A DNA stretch of 64,000 nt from Dactylosporangium siamense (GTDB lineage: Bacteria; Actinomycetota; Actinomycetes; Mycobacteriales; Micromonosporaceae). Position numbers and translations under genes: made by a program. The first letter of the stretch is position 1. Each line of letters begins with the position of its first letter. Below are positions 54,112 to 61,313 of this stretch, one piece after another. The notes under the pieces are model-generated. The model did not search any database. It saw only the letters and a list, made by a program, of their open reading frames with translations, and was not told the DNA's origin. The stretch lies in assembly GCF_016862795.1 (NCBI RefSeq), contig NZ_BONQ01000003.1, forward strand, positions 1-64,000. The letters run 5' to 3'.

Positions 54112-55307
54112 TGACCGCGGTCCTGACCGCCGGGCGGCTGCTCGGCGCCGGCCACCCCGACCTCCGTGGACACGACACCGCGCACGGGCCGCTGCCGCGG
54201 TTGCCGCACGACGTGCTGATCGGGGTCGTGCGGGACGCCGGGCTCACCGGGCACGGCGGCGCCGGGTTCCCGACGCACGTGAAACTGGCCGCGGTGCGCG
54301 GGCACGCCGGCGGGCGCAGGCCACCGGTGGTCGTCGGCAACGGCGCCGAGGGCGAGCCGGGCAGCGCGAAGGACCGCACGCTGCTGGCCCGCGCGCCGCA
54401 CCTGGTGCTCGACGGGCTGCAGCTGGCCGCGGCCGCGGTCGGGGCGGCGAAGGCGCACCTGTACGTGCGGCCGGCGTCGGCCGGGCCACTCGCGCGGGCC
54501 GTGCGGGAGCGGCGGGCGGCGGGGCGGGACCCGGTGCCGGTGGTCGTGCACCAGGCGCAGGAGGCGTTCCTGTCCGGCGAGGAATCCGCGGTGGTGTCCG
54601 TCCTGAGCGGTGGACGCGCCGTGCCGCGCGACAAGCTGCGCCGGGTCACGGAGTCCGGGGTGGGCGGGGCGCCGACGCTGGTGCAGAACGTGGAGACCCT
54701 GGCGCAGCTGGCGCTCGTGGCGCGGCACGGCGCGGACTGGTTCCGGCGGTCCAGGACGTTCCTGGCGACCGTCACCGGCCCGGTCGGGCGGCCCGGGGTG
54801 TACGAGGTGCCGCACGGCGTCGCCCTCACCGCGCTGCTCGCCGCCGCGGGCGGTCCGGTCGCGGCGCCGCGGGCGGTGCTCGTCGGCGGCTTCCACGGCG
54901 CGTGGGTGCCGGCCGCCGCGGTGGACGTGCCGATGAGCCGGGAGGGGCTGGCACCGTACGGGGCGTCGCCCGGCGCCGGGGTCGTCATCCCTCTCGCCGC
55001 CGGGGAGTGCGGCCTCGCCCGGACGGCGCGGATCGTCGGGTACCTCGCCGGGGCGGGCGCGAAGCAGTGCGGGCCGTGCCTGAACGGCCTGCCGCGGCTG
55101 GCGGCGACCATGGCGGCGCTGGCCCGGATGGAGGGCGACCCGTCGCTGCCGGCGGGGGTGGCCCGGCTGGCGGCGCTGGTGCGCGGCCGCGGCGCCTGCG
55201 GCCACCCCGACGGCACGGTCCGCCTCATCCGCAGCGCCATGACGGTGTTCGCCGACGACGTGACCGCCCACCTGCACGGCAGCTGCCTCGATGGAGCCCG
55301 GCCATGA
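54111..55307 (+). CDS. NuoF/RnfC-like NADH-binding flavoprotein
   Basis: The gene encodes 398 aa from ATG 54111 (GTGGAGG six bases upstream; ATG 54108 is an alternative). It resembles the 51-kDa NADH-binding subunit of complex I: glycine-rich GHGGAGFPTHVKL, VVVGNGAEGEPGSAKDR for FMN/NADH, FLSGEESAVVSVL, TLVQNVETLAQLALVARHG and the SLBB-type VGRPGVYEVPHGV. Four cysteines near the C-terminus (ECGLA, KQCGPC, GACGH) can hold a 4Fe-4S cluster. It probably takes electrons from NAD(P)H to the ferredoxin or the membrane reductase of the same operon. Confidence 0.9.
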   Translation: MTAVLTAGRLLGAGHPDLRGHDTAHGPLPRLPHDVLIGVVRDAGLTGHGGAGFPTHVKLAAVRGHAGGRRPPVVVGNGAEGEPGSAKDRTLLARAPHLVLDGLQLAAAAVGAAKAHLYVRPASAGPLARAVRERRAAGRDPVPVVVHQAQEAFLSGEESAVVSVLSGGRAVPRDKLRRVTESGVGGAPTLVQNVETLAQLALVARHGADWFRRSRTFLATVTGPVGRPGVYEVPHGVALTALLAAAGGPVAAPRAVLVGGFHGAWVPAAAVDVPMSREGLAPYGASPGAGVVIPLAAGECGLARTARIVGYLAGAGAKQCGPCLNGLPRLAATMAALARMEGDPSLPAGVARLAALVRGRGACGHPDGTVRLIRSAMTVFADDVTAHLHGSCLDGARP

Positions 55308-55348
55308 ACCGCCCGCACAGCAGCTGCCTCGAAGGAGCCCGGCCATGA
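55304..55348 (+). CDS. Micro-ORF 1 on 41-bp repeat
   Basis: ATG 55304 overlaps the flavoprotein stop (ATGA), with GATGGAG upstream. It encodes MNRPHSSCLEGARP and its TGA overlaps the next ATG. Since the repeat period is 41 bp, each following copy is in the next frame and the chain can only be read by repeated termination and re-initiation. Confidence 0.5.
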   Translation: MNRPHSSCLEGARP

Positions 55349-55389
55349 ACCGCCCGCACAGCAGCTGCCTCGAAGGGACCCGGCCATGA
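55345..55389 (+). CDS. Micro-ORF 2 on 41-bp repeat
   Basis: ATG 55345, with GAAGGAG upstream, encodes MNRPHSSCLEGTRP, ending in a TGA that overlaps ATG 55386. It differs from micro-ORF 1 by one residue. Confidence 0.5.
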   Translation: MNRPHSSCLEGTRP

Positions 55390-55430
55390 ACCGCCCGCAC
55401 GGCACCCGCGTGGAAGGAGCCCGGCCATGA
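55386..55430 (+). CDS. Micro-ORF 3 on 41-bp repeat
   Basis: ATG 55386 has a weakened site (GAAGGGAC). It encodes MNRPHGTRVEGARP, and its TGA overlaps the ferredoxin ATG 55427. This most diverged copy still keeps length, frame and both overlaps. Confidence 0.5.
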   Translation: MNRPHGTRVEGARP

Positions 55431-55636
55431 CCCGGCTGCACGTCGACTGGACCGCCTGTCAGGGGCGGGGGCACTGCACGGAGCTGCTGCCCGAACTGCT
55501 CGCGCCGGACGAGTGGGGGTACCCCCGCAGCACCGACGACACCAAGGAGCCCGCGGTGCCGGTGGCGCTGCTCCCCCATGCCCGGCGGGCCGTCCGGCAC
55601 TGCCCGCGGCTCGCGCTGCACCTGGTGGGGCCGTAG
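55427..55636 (+). CDS. 3Fe-4S ferredoxin
   Basis: This 69-aa small ferredoxin starts at ATG 55427 behind GAAGGAG. Cysteines in the order ACQGRGHC (C-x5-C) and RHCPRLAL (C-P) are those of bacterial single-cluster ferredoxins. The protein starts with the usual LHVDWTAC and has an ELLPELLAPDEWGYP centre. It is the last gene of the redox operon and is probably the soluble electron carrier for the flavoprotein or membrane reductase. The convergent sensor gene ends 1 nt after its stop. Confidence 0.92.
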   Translation: MTRLHVDWTACQGRGHCTELLPELLAPDEWGYPRSTDDTKEPAVPVALLPHARRAVRHCPRLALHLVGP

Positions 55637-55637
55637 C

Positions 55638-58600
55638 TCAGATCGAGCGCATGCACCACACGGCCTTGCCGTCGGCCGTGGGGCGGGTGCCCCAGCGGTC
55701 GCACAGCGAGGACACCAGCTGCAGCCCGCGGCCGTGCTCGTCGTCGGGGGTCGGGCGCTGCTTGCGCGGCAGGTAGGTCGCGGTGTCGTGCAGCTCCAGC
55801 ACGACGTGGGTGCCGCCGTTGCGCAGCCGCAGCTGGATCGGCGGGCGGCCGTGCAGGACGGCGTTGGCGGCCAGCTCGCTCACCACGAGGACGAGGTCGT
55901 CGATGACGCGCGCCGGGACGTCCCACCGGCGCAGGGTGGTGCCGACCAGCTGGCGGGCGGTCCGCACGGACTGCTCCTCGGCGGGGATGTCGTGGATGAC
56001 GGACCGCTCCTCGCCGGGCTCGGCGACGACCCGGGCGAGCAGCACGGTGATGTCGTCGTCGGGCCCGTCGGGCAGCAGCGCGGCGACCAGCCGGTCCGGC
56101 ACGTCGGCGAGCGGTCCCGCCTGATCGCCCTTGATGGCGCCGACGTGCGCCGCGAGCGCGTCGATGCCGGTGTCGAGGTCCCGGTCGCGGTGCTCGACGA
56201 GGCCGTCGGTGTACAGCGTCAGCAGCGCACCGACGGGCAGCTCGACGCGCTCCTCGGTGAGGGTCAGCGGGCCCGTGCCCAGCGGTGGGCCGGAGACCGA
56301 GAGGTGCCGGACCGTGCCGCCGGGGAGCAGCAGCAGCGGCGGGAGGTGCCCGGCGTTGGCGTAGGTGAGGCTGCGTTCGCCCGGGTCGTAGACGGCGTAG
56401 ACGACGGTGACGATCTGGTCCTCACGCAGGTCCCGCACGACGCCGTCGAGGAACTCCAGGACGTCGGCGGGCGGCAGGTCCAGCCGCGCGTAGGCCCGGA
56501 CCGCGGCCCGCAGCTGCCCCATGACGGCGGCGGCGGGGACGCCCCGGCCCATGACGTCGCCCATGACGAGGGCGGTGCGGTCGGCGCCGAGCTCGATCAC
56601 GTCATACCAGTCGCCGCCGACCTGGGTGCCTGCCACACCGGGCCGGTAGTAGGTGGCGACCTCCAGGTGCTCGGGGTCGAACGTCAGCGGCGGCATCAGG
56701 CTGCGCTGCAGCTCGTCGGCGATGCGGTGCTCCCGGGCGGCGGCCTCCTGCAGGCCGCTGGCGGCGGCGAGGGCCTGCTCCGCCCGGCGCTGCTCGGTGA
56801 TGTCCTGGTTGGAGCCGCGCAGCCGGACCGGGACGCCGGCGGCATCGCGTTCCAGCTCGCCGATGGTGCGGAAGACCCGCAGCGTGCCGTCGGGCTGGAA
56901 GACCCGGGCCTCGTAGTCCAGGGGTTCGCCGGTGACCGCGGCGGCCATGGCCGCGTCGACGTGCGCCCGGTCGCCGGGATGGAGCCGGGCGTTGGTGACG
57001 TCGCGGGCCACCGGGTCGAGCAGCTCCGCCGCGGTCATGCCCATCTGGCGCAGGAACTCCTCGGAGCCGTGGACGTCGCCGGTGGCGAGGTCCAGCTCCC
57101 AGCTGCCGACGGACGCGAGGCGCTGCGCCTGGTCCAGCAGCTCGCGGCTGCGCTGCAGCTCGTCGCGGGTGCGCCGGACCCGGTCGAACTCCAGGTTGGC
57201 CCGGACCCTGGCCCGCAGCTCCCGGGGCGAGAACGGCTTGATGAGGTAGTCGTCGGCGCCGGCGTCGAGCCCTTCGACGGTCGCCTCGTCGCCGGCCCGG
57301 GCCGACAGCATGATGACCGGCAGGTGCGCGGCGGTGCTGTCCGCGCGCAGGGCGGCGACCAGGCCGAAGCCGTCCAGCTCCGGCATCATCACGTCGGTGA
57401 GGACGAGGTCGGGCTGGGTGCCCCGCAGCGTCCGCAGCGCGGCCGCGCCGTCGGAAGCCTCCACGACCTGGTAGTCGGCCTCGAGGATGGTGCGGATGTA
57501 GTCGCGCATGTCGGTGTTGTCGTCGACCACCAGGACCGTCGGCGCGGTGGACGGCACCACGGCGGCCGGCGCCGGCGCCGGGGTGATCCACCGCTCGACC
57601 TCGGCCAGGAACCCGGGCACGACCCGGTCCGCGGCGGCGGGCCGGTCACCGAACTCGTCGGCGGGGGGCGCCGGGGTCCGCTCCGGCTCACCGAACGGCA
57701 GCCGGACCGTGAACGTGCTGCCGGCGCCCGGCGCGCTGCGGACGCCGACCGTGCCGCCGTGCAGCACCGCCAGCTCGGCGACGAGGGCCAGGCCGATGCC
57801 GGAGCCCTCGTGGGTGCGGGAGCGGGCGCCCATGATGCGGTGGAACCGGTCGAACAGGTTGGCCTGGTCGCCCGCGTCGATCCCGACACCGGTGTCGGTG
57901 ACGCAGAGCTCCGCGGCGCCGTCGACGGCCGCGACCCGGACCGTGATCGACCCCTCGAACGTGAACTTCAACGCGTTGGACAGCAGGTTCAGCGTGATCT
58001 TCGCCCACATCTCGCGATCGGCGAGGACCGGCCGGGACAGCGGCGGGCAGTCCACGACCAGGTCCAGCCCGGCCCGGCGGGCCGCCGAGTCGAACATGCC
58101 GGCCAGCTCGGCGGTCGCCGTGCCCAGGTCGAGCGGCTCGAAGCGGGGCTCGACCTTCCCGGACTCCAGCTGCGAGAAGTCCAGCAGCGTGTTGACGAGC
58201 TTCAGCAGCCGCTCGGCGTTGCGGTGCACGACCTCGACGCGTTCGCGCTGGCCGGGCGGCAGCGGCGCGCTCCGGTCGGTCAGGGCGTCCTCGGCCGGGC
58301 CGAGCAGCAGCGTCAGCGGCGTGCGGAACTCGTGGCTGACGTTGGTGAAGAACGCCGTCTTGGCCCGGTCGAGCTCGGCGAGGGACTCGGCCCGGCGACG
58401 CTCGGCGGCGTAGGCGCGGGCGGTGCCGATCCTCGCCGCGAGCTGCCCGGCGATGAGGTCGATGAAGCCGGCGTACGCGGCGTCGAAGGGCCGGTAACGG
58501 TTGAGCCCGACGACGAGGAACCCGTAGGGCCGACCGCCTCCGGGCGCCGGCAGCGGCACGAGCCGGACCTCGGTCGGCGGCTCGTCCCAGGCGCCGGCGG

Positions 58601-59453
58601 GCAGGTCGGTGTAGCCGCCGAGGGTGAGCGGCACGCCCCGGGCGAGCTCGGCGACCGGCCAGAACGGCTCGCCGGCCGGGTCGAGGACCTCGGGCGCCAT
58701 CGGGGTGCCGGCCGCCACGCCGCTGCGGCCCGCGAGGTGCGCCGCGTCGCCGTCCTCGTCGAAGAGATAGGTGAGGGTGAACGGCAGGTCGTCGGCGCGG
58801 GCGCTCAGGTGCCGGGCGGCGGCGGCGAAGACGCTCTCCTCGGTGACCCCGTCCCGGTTGCCGCGCTCGCCGCTCACCGCGTCGGCGCCTTCGGTGTCGG
58901 CGCCTTCGGTGTCGGCGCCTTCGGTGTCGGCGCCTTCGGTGTCGGCGCCTTCGGTGTCGGCGCTCAGGTCGCGCAGCGTCGCCATGCGGCGCTCGCCGAT
59001 GACCCGGTCGGTGTCCTCGCTGACCACGCAGAGCATGCCGGCGATGTCGCCGGCGTCGTCGGTGAGCGGGCTGTAGGAGAACGTGTGGTAGGTCTCCTCG
59101 GTGAAGCCGCTGCGGCCGAGGAACAGCCGCAGCGCCACGTCCCAGGTGGCGGTGCCGGTCGCCATGACCGCGTCGATGCGGGGACCGATCTCGGGCCAGA
59201 TCTCGGCCCACACGTCACGGGCCGGTTTGCCCAGCGCCCACGGGTACTTCTTGCCGAGGGTGTCGCGCCGGTAGGCGTCGTTGCAGAAGAACGTCAGCTC
59301 GGGGCCCCACGCCATCCACATCGAGAACCGTGAGCCGAGCAGGATCCGCACGACCGACCGCAGGCTCTGTGGCCAGTCCGCGGGTGCGCCGAGCGGCGTG
59401 GCCGCCCAGTCGACCGCGCCGAGGTCACGGCTCACCTCGGAATCGTCGGTCAT
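55638..59453 (-). CDS. Hybrid sensor kinase/PP2C phosphatase/RsbW mega-protein
   Basis: The protein has 1271 aa from ATG 59453; upstream in-frame GTGs at 59474 and 59501 are possible. Domain order: PAS-like sensor (about 10-155, WPQSLRSVVRILLGSRFSMW), five DTEGA repeats (about 163-188), GAF (about 200-350), HisKA with SHEFRTPLTLLLGPA, HATPase with NLLSNALKFTFEG and GVGIDAG, receiver (about 637-755, VLVVDDNTDMRDYI, DLVLTDVMMPELDG), PAS (about 770-885), SpoIIE/RsbU PP2C (about 920-1125, VGGDWYDVIELG, LVMGDVMGRGVPAA, DDITVLLARVV) and a final RsbW-like ATPase (VVSELAANAVLHGRPP). It can sense, phosphorelay and switch anti-anti-sigma partners. Confidence 0.93.
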   Translation of the reverse strand: MTDDSEVSRDLGAVDWAATPLGAPADWPQSLRSVVRILLGSRFSMWMAWGPELTFFCNDAYRRDTLGKKYPWALGKPARDVWAEIWPEIGPRIDAVMATGTATWDVALRLFLGRSGFTEETYHTFSYSPLTDDAGDIAGMLCVVSEDTDRVIGERRMATLRDLSADTEGADTEGADTEGADTEGADTEGADAVSGERGNRDGVTEESVFAAAARHLSARADDLPFTLTYLFDEDGDAAHLAGRSGVAAGTPMAPEVLDPAGEPFWPVAELARGVPLTLGGYTDLPAGAWDEPPTEVRLVPLPAPGGGRPYGFLVVGLNRYRPFDAAYAGFIDLIAGQLAARIGTARAYAAERRRAESLAELDRAKTAFFTNVSHEFRTPLTLLLGPAEDALTDRSAPLPPGQRERVEVVHRNAERLLKLVNTLLDFSQLESGKVEPRFEPLDLGTATAELAGMFDSAARRAGLDLVVDCPPLSRPVLADREMWAKITLNLLSNALKFTFEGSITVRVAAVDGAAELCVTDTGVGIDAGDQANLFDRFHRIMGARSRTHEGSGIGLALVAELAVLHGGTVGVRSAPGAGSTFTVRLPFGEPERTPAPPADEFGDRPAAADRVVPGFLAEVERWITPAPAPAAVVPSTAPTVLVVDDNTDMRDYIRTILEADYQVVEASDGAAALRTLRGTQPDLVLTDVMMPELDGFGLVAALRADSTAAHLPVIMLSARAGDEATVEGLDAGADDYLIKPFSPRELRARVRANLEFDRVRRTRDELQRSRELLDQAQRLASVGSWELDLATGDVHGSEEFLRQMGMTAAELLDPVARDVTNARLHPGDRAHVDAAMAAAVTGEPLDYEARVFQPDGTLRVFRTIGELERDAAGVPVRLRGSNQDITEQRRAEQALAAASGLQEAAAREHRIADELQRSLMPPLTFDPEHLEVATYYRPGVAGTQVGGDWYDVIELGADRTALVMGDVMGRGVPAAAVMGQLRAAVRAYARLDLPPADVLEFLDGVVRDLREDQIVTVVYAVYDPGERSLTYANAGHLPPLLLLPGGTVRHLSVSGPPLGTGPLTLTEERVELPVGALLTLYTDGLVEHRDRDLDTGIDALAAHVGAIKGDQAGPLADVPDRLVAALLPDGPDDDITVLLARVVAEPGEERSVIHDIPAEEQSVRTARQLVGTTLRRWDVPARVIDDLVLVVSELAANAVLHGRPPIQLRLRNGGTHVVLELHDTATYLPRKQRPTPDDEHGRGLQLVSSLCDRWGTRPTADGKAVWCMRSI
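58881..58960 (-). repeat. 15-bp tandem repeat encoding DTEGA
   Basis: Five copies of GACACCGAAGGCGCC (minus strand) encode the DTEGA linker between the PAS-like and GAF domains of the sensor. The array is unit-length in frame, so copy-number change would alter linker length without breaking the protein. Confidence 0.9.
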
Positions 59454-59542
59454 CGACCAGGCCGCCTCACCCACCCGACCAGCGTACGCAGTTGCGCGCA
59501 CTCTCGGCGACGCTGCGCGGGCGGGTTGCGGCGGGCCAGTGC

Positions 59543-59593
59543 GCCATCGGCGGTGCGGCCGCCCCCGTCTGCATCAGCCGCACCGCCGATGGC
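59543..59593. repeat. 17-bp perfect inverted repeat between divergent genes
   Basis: GCCATCGGCGGTGCGGC (59543-59559) and its exact complement GCCGCACCGCCGATGGC (59577-59593) flank a 17-bp spacer. It lies upstream of both the sensor gene (minus) and the GntR gene (plus), so it is not a normal terminator for either. It may be an operator, a transcriptional insulator or the relic of a mobile element. Confidence 0.65.
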
Positions 59594-59636
59594 GAACCAG
59601 CTGCGGGAATGTGAGGATGACTCTGCCCTCCATCCG

Positions 59637-59648
59637 ATCGTATATGAT
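59637..59648. promoter_or_regulatory. AT-rich near-palindrome in GntR promoter
   Basis: ATCGTATATGAT is symmetric at 10 of 12 positions and includes a TATATGAT -10-like element, 40 bp before the GntR start. It could be the self-operator of this FadR-like regulator. Confidence 0.4.
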
Positions 59649-59687
59649 TGTGTGGGTGCCGGTCCCTGTCAAGAGCGGAACTTGCAC

Positions 59688-60377
59688 GTGCAGCCTGAGC
59701 ACAGCAGCACCGGGCCGTCCGGGCCCTCGAAACACGAACTCGCCTATCGCCGGATCCGTCAGCGCATCCTCGACGGGCGATACCAGCCGGGGCACCGCCT
59801 GGTCCTCAGCACCCTGGCCCGGGAGCTGGACGTCTCCCCCGTCCCCGTGCGGGAGGCGATCCGCCGCCTCGAGGCCGAGGGACTGGTCAGCTTCGAGCGC
59901 AACGTCGGCGCGCGGGTGGCCACGCTCGGCGACGACGACTGGGTGCAGCTGGTGGAGATGCTGGCGCTGCTGGACGGTTACGCGTTCGCGGCCGCGGCGC
60001 CGCAGATGACCGCGGAGCTGATCCGGACCGCCCGGGACCTCAACGCCCAGCTGCGCCTCGAGCAGACCCACGAGCGGGTCATGGCGCTGCACCGGGAGTT
60101 CCACCGCACGATCTACCGGTGTTGCGGCAACCGGCACGTGATCGAGGCCCTGGAATGGATCTGGGACCGCATCGACGCGTCGCGGGTCCTGGCGTCGCTG
60201 TATCCGCTGCTTCGGGTGCGGACCGCCGTCGACGAGCACGACGCGCTGCTCGACCAGCTGGAGCGGGGCGAGGACGACGCCCGGGTGCTGGAGGCGTGCG
60301 CCCGGGAGCACAACCTCAACACGATCCGTGCCATCCGGGCGTCCGGCACCATGAAGGTCGCCGGGTCCGGACATTAA
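59688..60377 (+). CDS. GntR-family regulator (FadR/FCD type)
   Basis: The gene encodes 229 aa from GTG 59688; a longer frame reaches 59526 through non-coding-looking sequence with an inverted repeat. The winged helix is KHELAYRRIRQRILDGRYQP, then LARELDVSPVPVREAIRRLE and EGLVSFERNVGARVA. The FCD effector domain (about 85-220) has D, H and H residues suitable for metal in HREFHRTIYRCCGNRH and REHNLNTI. It would sense an organic acid or similar metabolite. Target genes cannot be told from context. Confidence 0.92.
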   Translation: MQPEHSSTGPSGPSKHELAYRRIRQRILDGRYQPGHRLVLSTLARELDVSPVPVREAIRRLEAEGLVSFERNVGARVATLGDDDWVQLVEMLALLDGYAFAAAAPQMTAELIRTARDLNAQLRLEQTHERVMALHREFHRTIYRCCGNRHVIEALEWIWDRIDASRVLASLYPLLRVRTAVDEHDALLDQLERGEDDARVLEACAREHNLNTIRAIRASGTMKVAGSGH

Positions 60378-60378
60378 G

Positions 60379-60411
60379 AAGACCGGCATCCACGGGGGAA
60401 GATGCCGGTCT
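60379..60411 (+). terminator. Terminator hairpin after GntR gene
   Basis: The stem AGACCGGCATC paired with GATGCCGGTCT around a 10-nt loop begins 3 nt after the GntR stop and also faces the convergent DUF2127 gene. Confidence 0.85.
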
Positions 60412-60420
60412 CGCGTTCAA

Positions 60421-61275
60421 CTATACGACGCCCACACGATTCCCGCCAGTGGTGAGTTCGGCGGAAGGACCGTCCGGCGGCCCGCCCGGGGACTTCGGGT
60501 TGCGCAGCCCGTGCGGCAGGGTCGGTTCGCTGGCCGCGATCTCGACCTCGATGAGGCTCGTCTCGTGCCGCTCCGCGGCGTAGGCGGCGTGGCCGCCCCG
60601 CAGCCCGAAGAGGCGCTTCGACAGCAGGATGTAGAGCACGGCGACGATGTTGACCACCAGGGCGCCGATCCGCAGCCAGGTGACCTTCTCCGACAGCTCG
60701 TAGATCTCCACCGGCAGGCCGAGGGAGGTGGCGACGACGGCGAAGTACTCGCCCCAGCGCTTCAGCATCCACAGGCCGACGCCCTCGACGAGCTGCAGGA
60801 CGCCGTAGAACATCAGCCCGAGCGCGACCCACAGCAGGGTCTTGGACTCCGCCTCGATGACCGTCCGGATCGTGTGGATCATCGCGGAGTCCTCGAACTT
60901 CCAGCCGATCCGGTCCGTGAACGGCCGCAGCAACGGCAGGTCCTCGTTGAAGGCGCGCTCGACGCCGTCGCGGTGGGTGCGGAAGCGGAACACGCCGTAG
61001 CCGGCGAGCAGCACGACGATGCCCTTGAGGAACCGCTCGATCGACAGCAGTCGCAGCACGAGGGCGTCGCGCAGCGCCCGGCCGCGCAGCACGATGGGGG
61101 CGCGCTCGGCGGGGCCGGCCGACTGCGGCTCGCCGATGACGAAGTCACCGCACCGCAGGCAGCGCCAGGCCGCGCCGACGGGGGTGGCGGTGTGCAGCCG
61201 CTCCCGGAAGGGTGTCTCGTCGGGCGCGTACGTGACGTGGCCGCGCCGCGCGCAGGTGCGTAGATTCCAGTCCAC
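60421..61275 (-). CDS. DUF2127 membrane protein
   Basis: The protein has 284 aa from GTG 61275. The N-terminus has a zinc-ribbon-like pair (CARRGH and CLRCGD). The DUF2127 membrane part (about 68-225) follows: LRLLSIERFLKGIVVLLAGYGVFRF, ALGLMFYGVLQLVEGVGLWMLKRWGEYFAVVATSLGLPVEIYEL and IVAVLYILLSKRLFGLRGG. Its helices, with an E-GLW..KRW.EY-F signature, are typical of the family. Function is unknown; some relatives lie near genes for cell-envelope homeostasis. Confidence 0.88.
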   Translation of the reverse strand: MDWNLRTCARRGHVTYAPDETPFRERLHTATPVGAAWRCLRCGDFVIGEPQSAGPAERAPIVLRGRALRDALVLRLLSIERFLKGIVVLLAGYGVFRFRTHRDGVERAFNEDLPLLRPFTDRIGWKFEDSAMIHTIRTVIEAESKTLLWVALGLMFYGVLQLVEGVGLWMLKRWGEYFAVVATSLGLPVEIYELSEKVTWLRIGALVVNIVAVLYILLSKRLFGLRGGHAAYAAERHETSLIEVEIAASEPTLPHGLRNPKSPGGPPDGPSAELTTGGNRVGVV

Positions 61276-61313
61276 GCGCTATTCGTACCCCACCTCCGCC
61301 AGTGCGCAGAGGA

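Larger units (their letters stand above)
55281..55429 (+). repeat. 41-bp tandem repeats carrying ribosome sites and start codons
   Basis: The unit (A)GCAGCTGCCTCGAAGGAGCC, then CGGCCATGAACCGCCCGCAC, repeats with its ATG at 55304, 55345, 55386 and 55427, exactly 41 bp apart. The first copy forms the C-terminal SCLDGARP of the flavoprotein; the last supplies the ribosome site of the ferredoxin gene. Confidence 0.9.

Noticed and set aside
55578-59333. A 1251-codon plus-strand ORF opposite the hybrid sensor
   Set aside because: Low-complexity antisense shadow; the minus strand encodes all the recognisable signalling domains in order.
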